From assembly GCA_029449245.1 (NCBI GenBank), contig JANATF010000003.1:186001-250000 (forward strand): a stretch of DNA of 64,000 nt. Direction: 5' to 3'. Within the stretch, counting starts at the first letter, position 1. Every line of letters begins with the position of its first letter. The notes beneath the pieces are model-generated. The model saw only the letters and a program-made list of their open reading frames with translations, was not told where the DNA came from and searched no databases. This document shows positions 59,643 through 64,000 of the stretch, one piece after another. The stretch comes from Mortierella alpina. Lineage: Eukaryota; Mortierellomycota; Mortierellomycetes; Mortierellales; Mortierellaceae. A program made the translations under genes and the position numbers.

Positions 59643-60215
59643 TGTCGCTGTTTACTTGGTCGAAACACAGGATTCTACTGGTTTTTTTTTGTGTCAATTG
59701 CATGTATTCTTCCCTCTGTAAAGTATTCAACATACCCCTGGCAATGCCGTGTTCAACATACGTGCACTACGCCCTAATCATATAGTCAATCATCTTCCAT
59801 TGTCTTTCATTTAAAAAAAAGTCGTAGATTTTTTTTATAAAAGAAATCCTCACAACAATTGCACGCGTTCCCGTTCTCGATGTTCAACTGCTGGTAGGCA
59901 ACGTTAAGCAATGTATTTATTGAGTTGCCTCTTCTCCCCTTCGGTCGAGCGATACCGAAGCAATTCATCCAGCGTTATGATGGGTGTCAGAGATGCAAGT
60001 TGGGGAGATGCCGCACTCACACAATTCATAAAAAGAACGGCTACTACCACCGTGTGCAGTGGGACGAGTTGTAAAATACCCCAGTGTGAGGAGAACACCT
60101 CTGCAGTTTAACGTCTATGCCTGCCAATGGCGAGAGGCGATGCGATCCATCGATGAGATCCAAAAAAACAAAAAAAAAAGGAAAAAAAGAAGTGGCAAGG
60201 GGTTCCACCGTTTCG
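59643..60215. other. Convergent intergenic region, permease / Zn2Cys6 gene
   Basis: About 570 bp of A/T-rich 3' DNA with A and T runs (59813-59820, 59830-59836, 60162-60188). No gene is seen. Confidence 0.5.
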
Positions 60216-60941
60216 CTAGCTTAGCAAGTTCTCTATTCGCATGGTCCACTTTTTCGGCTTGGGCACAGCAAAAGGTTCAGGAGGTATCGCTTCAGGGTGA
60301 TGATATTGATGACAACGGTTGGCTAAAGTGGACTCCATCTCGTAATCATCCTCGCCCTCCTCGTCCTTCTCATCCTCTTCGTCGTCATTGTCGTCGACCT
60401 CACCTTGAGACCAATTTTCGTCTTGCGATTCAGGACCATCTTCGTTGTAAAACTCCTTACTGGAACCCGACTTATCATCTAGGCTACTTTCACGTCTCTG
60501 AGGACCATGTAAAGTCTTCGTCGGTTGAGGCTGCAACCGATATGGATGCTGCTGCTCGTATGCCTGTCGTTGTTGTTGTTGTTGCTGCTGTTGCTGTTGT
60601 TTTTGTAATTGCATTTGTGGGTGCTGTGGCTCTAGCACTTGCCGTAAGGGTGTGAGAATTGGGGCGTGCTGCTGCTGCTCAAAGGACAGGCGCAAGGTCA
60701 GGGCAGCAGCCGTAGGTAACGTCATTCCGCTTCCACTAGTTCTAGCGGTTTTGGTCAAAAAAGTTTTCGGACCGTACGACTTGAAGAGTAAATCTCCGTC
60801 AAACACGCACTTGAGGTGGTTTGCAGCGCATCGTTCACAATTGGGCGTGCCTGAACACCTTAGTTTCCTTCGTCTACAGGCTGTGCAAGCTGTGCCTGGT
60901 CGGAGTCGGCGTGGATGATTATGTGGTTGTGTAGGACCCAT
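60216..60941 (-). CDS. Zn2Cys6 transcription factor, short, 241 aa
   Basis: Single exon. The binuclear zinc cluster is near the N-terminus: C19-x2-C22-x6-C29-x5-C35-x2-C38-x6-C45, with the basic 'CRRRKLRC' loop that reads CGG triplets. Then come a Gln tract (ten Q encoded at about 60562-60605), His/Gln-rich sequence, and an acidic stretch 'DDNDDEEDEKDEEGEDD' that could activate transcription. The usual fungal middle-homology region is absent, so the protein is much smaller than Gal4-type factors (500-900 aa). A fold-free C-terminal tail ends 'RIENLLS'. Targets are unknown. A downstream exon is possible but the frame ends in a plain stop. It sits tail-to-tail with the permease; a regulatory link is only guessable. 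Confidence 0.85.
   Translation of the reverse strand: MGPTQPHNHPRRLRPGTACTACRRRKLRCSGTPNCERCAANHLKCVFDGDLLFKSYGPKTFLTKTARTSGSGMTLPTAAALTLRLSFEQQQHAPILTPLRQVLEPQHPQMQLQKQQQQQQQQQQRQAYEQQHPYRLQPQPTKTLHGPQRRESSLDDKSGSSKEFYNEDGPESQDENWSQGEVDDNDDEEDEKDEEGEDDYEMESTLANRCHQYHHPEAIPPEPFAVPKPKKWTMRIENLLS
60562..60605. repeat. CAG/CAA repeat coding polyglutamine
   Basis: On the minus strand a mix of CAA and CAG codons encodes about 14 Gln within the Zn2Cys6 protein. Confidence 0.85.
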
Positions 60942-61684
60942 TCAGAGAAATCGATGATAGAAAGAAAGGAAAAGAGGATAGTTGCAATGAACAAACGTGA
61001 ACCGATCCGACAACGACAAAAAACGAGAAAAAAGACGGAAATCCGTGTTGTAGCACATCGCCCTGCATGAGCTTGACTAGCGATTCTTGAGATAACTGTG
61101 CGCTCCCCTGCACTCCCCTTGAAATACTTGTTTAGAAAGTTACTTATGCTTACGTGGTGTTAAAGAGACAACCAATGAACCCTGCACCCTGTAGTGATAA
61201 TGGAGCGGGCGTCGACAAGGTACACCGTTACACACAAGGGGTCTTCTAGACCCCTGAACTGGAAATATGCAGGCAACTGCAACGCTTGAGCAGCCTGTGA
61301 AATATTTTGGCAAAGCAAGTCCGGTCCCCTTGGATGCATGCCGTTGAATTGGCAACACGGTGGACAATGTTAACGACCATCATTTTGCCCCTTTTCATAA
61401 ACGATGAATCGATTGATGTGTACTTCCAGCCTGCTGGCAGATGGTGGAGGGAACTGAGCAAAGCCAGGAGGACTTTTGGCAAGGCGTGCAAAGGCACCTG
61501 GAGCTCCTTTGAGTTCGCTGCTGTGGGAGTGCCGAGTATCACAAGCAATCATGACACATGGTAGAAGAGAACTGGAGGACAGATTCTCTGTCACCATTAG
61601 CCAAAACGGAAAGGCAGGCGGTATGTGGCATGGATAGTGCGCAATAACAGCATGTCCCTGTTTGTCAATTTTTATTCCTCCCCG
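60942..61684. other. Intergenic region, RBR gene 3' side / Zn2Cys6 gene upstream
   Basis: 743 bp. The part next to the Zn2Cys6 start is C/T-rich on the minus strand, as in other leaders here. Frames of 60-100 codons on both strands show no motifs. Confidence 0.4.
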
Positions 61685-64000
61685 TTATTTGGGGATGTCG
61701 ATGCGGACCTGGGCTACTAGGCTGGGCTCTTGTGCCTCCAGCTCCTGCATTGACCTTTGAGCTGCTGCCTTGACTTCGGCCTCGTTCCTTTGGATGGTAT
61801 TCTCCCACAAGCGACACACTATGATGAACGATAGGAATTACGAGATAGCACTAGTGAGATGACAAGGCTTGAGTGAATGGCATGTACCTCGTCATAAACC
61901 TGTTATCTTACAGTTCTTATTCCTCGGCGCCGAGTTTGCTGGGGTTTGGTCAAAGTGGCTGTAATCCTTGATCTCTTTCTTGCAAACATAACACATCTTG
62001 GTGTGGCACTCTGGGCATGTCATTTTGTTGCATCCTAGAGCATAGCGGATCACAACACAAACACGCGTTAGATTGGCCTAGTGGTATAGTTTGATACTCC
62101 CGCTATCTTTTCCCAACTGCCCCTGCAACGCACCTTCCGTCTTGAAAAACCTTGATTTGCACTTTGGACACTCGCGAATTAGGGCCTGTGACATCTGCTC
62201 TTCGACCCTATGTTGAGCTGAAAGCACACTGTTCTTCTCCTGCTCCTTGCGATGCTCTGTACCACAAAAGGTTAGAAAGTTAGTGCAAGGCGAGGGTAGT
62301 AGTCTGCCGTATGACAGTTTATGGCTTGCAAGAACGACATACCTTCACAGGACAACGGAATATGAGTCAGTTGTTTGCAGAGGCGGCAAGAGATTTTGCG
62401 GCACCTCCGTGCCTGACATCGAAACTCCTTATCATTCTCATTCTCCATGACAGCAGCATAGGGACAAAACGGGCACTCGACGAGGGAGTCCAGCCCTGCC
62501 TTTAAAAGGAGAGACAAACATTAAACATTTGTGAGGAACGGCGCTCTTCTTTACGCAAATAGCGCTGTTCATATCGAGAAGTTATTCAAACTCACCATTT
62601 TCAGCTCTTGCTGTTGCCGCGCTCTCAAGAGACCTTTAAAGACTGCAGAGGGCAGGAATTTGATGGCTTCAGAGTCGGCAAAGGCGGACTTGCATCCTGC
62701 TGACATGCATTTCAAAACAGTCCTCTGGTATCCGATCTCGACTTCGGCGCCTCGTCTGGAGCACTCCATACAAAAGAGATGACCATCCTCACACTGAGCT
62801 ACACGATTCGGTGCCGCCTCGTCAAAGCAGCAACCGCTACGATAAAATGGCAAATTGAGCTTCCTTGATTAGAGGGCTACAGTGGCGGGTTCTGCATCAC
62901 AGGCGACTCAATCAGCCATCTCCTTACCACTCAATCAGCTCATTGCGCTCTTTGTAGTACGCAGTGTTCATCTCTTCTTTTTCAAGCGCCTCGATCTCGG
63001 CCATTTCCTTGACTAAAACAATTCATGGACGAAAACATGGGGTCACGATTAAAGACGTGGTGTGAGATGTTGTCAGTCGGTTGATGGACACAACGCAACA
63101 GAACATTGCATTTACCAGTTCTAGCCTTGAGCCAATCCAACTCTGCCTGAAATTCGGGGTCCAGTATTTGCTTTCCTCGCCTCGATTTCTCTTTCCGGGG
63201 TGTCTGAAGCTCCACCATAAGCACCTCGGCAGATGCCTCTGTCCTTCGACTAGGAGCTGTCTCGAGATCTGCCCAAAGATTTGTGATGTAATCAAAGGTC
63301 GGGAGGTAATGGTTCTTATGCTTCCGCATGCAGTTTTTGATGGTCCCGGAAGAAATCTTTGGAAAGTCCTGGTATAGTTGATTGAGACTGAAAGGAGCAT
63401 GAATCATCAGCACATAGAAATATGACATCTGATGGCGAACTGTAAGCAGCATGATCATTATTTCCTTACCAGCAAGCCTCATACGCTCCCATCATTCTGA
63501 ACGAGCAGTCCATGAAGTCCCGATGCGGCCGCGTTTGATTCTGGTTCTGAGTCTGGATCTGGCATATATTGTAGGTTTGAGTGTTGGAAGACGAGCCACC
63601 GGCATCTGCCTCGTCCTCAGAGTTTGATGCATCCTCATCGCTCTCATCGGCCCCTTGCCCACGGTGTCCGTTACCCACGTCATCGATGGACCGTTTCCGC
63701 TTCGCCCTTCGTGGGTAGGCGTCCTTCATGTTTGTGATGACTTGTATGCACGCATCCGCCAGCTCCTCCATAGAAGATAGCATGGGTATAGTCCTTCGCA
63801 TGAGATCCTCGAGGAAATCAACCGAAATGTCCTTGAACATGTCCTGAGCAAGGGTGATGAAATTGCTACAGAGAAGCCTTCTACGCTGCTCTAGCTCGGC
63901 TGCCTCGGCTGCCTGCCTCAGTCGCTCTTCCAGCTCCAATCTGCGCTGTTCCTCGATTAATCTCTGCTGCTCAGCGTGGAAGTCCTCGAAACTAGGGCAA
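61685..64000 (-). CDS. RNF216/TRIAD3-type RBR E3 ubiquitin ligase, 5' part outside window
   Basis: Nine exons visible: 63470-64000 (open at the edge), 63116-63387, 62928-63012, 62596-62836, 62343-62499, 62134-62256, 61912-62034, 61685-61818; the number is eight if the edge exon is counted once. All joins are in phase. The visible part starts with a Glu/Arg/Gln-rich coiled coil ('LEERLRQAAEAAELEQRRR') and an acidic 'DESDEDASNSEDEAD'. RING1 is 'CGCCFDEAAPNRVAQCEDGH' with 'LFCMECSRR', the RNF216 pattern. IBR has 'ECPFCPYAAV', 'CRKISCRLCKQ' and 'HIPLSCEE'. RING2 has 'ECPKCKSRFFKTEGCNKMTC' with the likely catalytic Cys in 'EGC', then 'MCYVCKKEIKDYSHF'. In animals RNF216 makes Lys63-linked chains; fungal role unknown. 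Confidence 0.9.

Noticed and set aside
1-64000. Functional gene cluster for ubiquitin and membrane traffic
   Set aside because: Many such genes are present, but orientation is mixed and each is a conserved single-copy housekeeping type; coincidence is the simpler reading.

Overview
The window is eukaryotic nuclear DNA from a filamentous, early-diverging fungus. Genes carry many short GT-AG introns (mostly 50-200 nt), lie densely on both strands and match fungal housekeeping families. A T-box transcription factor (20.1-22.9 kb) and a SARAF homologue (8.8-10.1 kb) argue against Dikarya; Mortierellomycota or a relative is my best guess (inference, no search was run). I rebuilt 24 protein-coding genes, two of them cut by the window edges, plus two tRNA genes. 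Nearly every splice junction listed was checked for reading phase on the sequence; only the start-codon exons of the two ribosomal protein genes and a few N-termini remain open. I saw no mobile element, CRISPR array or rRNA.

Layout. 0-10 kb: RTG2-like Ppx/GppA protein (-), the RNA polymerase II CTD phosphatase FCP1 (-), Rab GDP-dissociation inhibitor GDI1 (+), SARAF-like ER membrane protein (+). 10-23 kb: divergent ribosomal genes eL19 (-) and uS13/S18 (+), an RBR E3 ligase (+), a twin-CX9C protein of the CHCHD5/MIX14 type (+), the T-box gene (+). 23-28.4 kb: tRNA-Ser(GCU) and tRNA-Phe(GAA), both on -, then about 4.5 kb with no recognisable gene. 28.4-35.9 kb: a fungal EYDRT-motif protein (+), ECM15/MTH1187 (+), proteasome alpha5 PUP2 (-), a PAH-only Sin3-like protein (-), Arp2/3 subunit ARPC3 (+). 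36-47 kb: a basic, Pro/Ser-rich protein, possibly a nucleoporin (-), complex I subunit NDUFA8 (+), a short DPH6-like ATP pyrophosphatase (-), ESCRT-II VPS36 (+), deubiquitinase USP10/Ubp3 (-). 47-64 kb: a tripartite DENN protein with a C1 zinc finger (-), a VHS-GAT LSB5-like adaptor (+), an APC amino-acid permease (+), a Zn2Cys6 regulator (-), an RNF216-type RBR E3 ligase (-, 5' part outside).

There is no operon logic or gene cluster. Several genes serve membrane traffic (GDI1, VPS36, DENN protein, LSB5-like) or ubiquitin pathways (two RBR ligases, USP10, PUP2), but spacing and mixed strands suggest coincidence. Convergent pairs end 167-570 bp apart; divergent pairs share intergenic promoters of about 0.15-1.6 kb, often with pyrimidine-rich or microsatellite DNA.

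Most notable: a fungal T-box factor with an otherwise low-complexity chain; a protein made almost only of three PAH repeats; start codons isolated in, or split by, tiny first exons; a 36-nt G run just upstream of the DPH6-like start codon.
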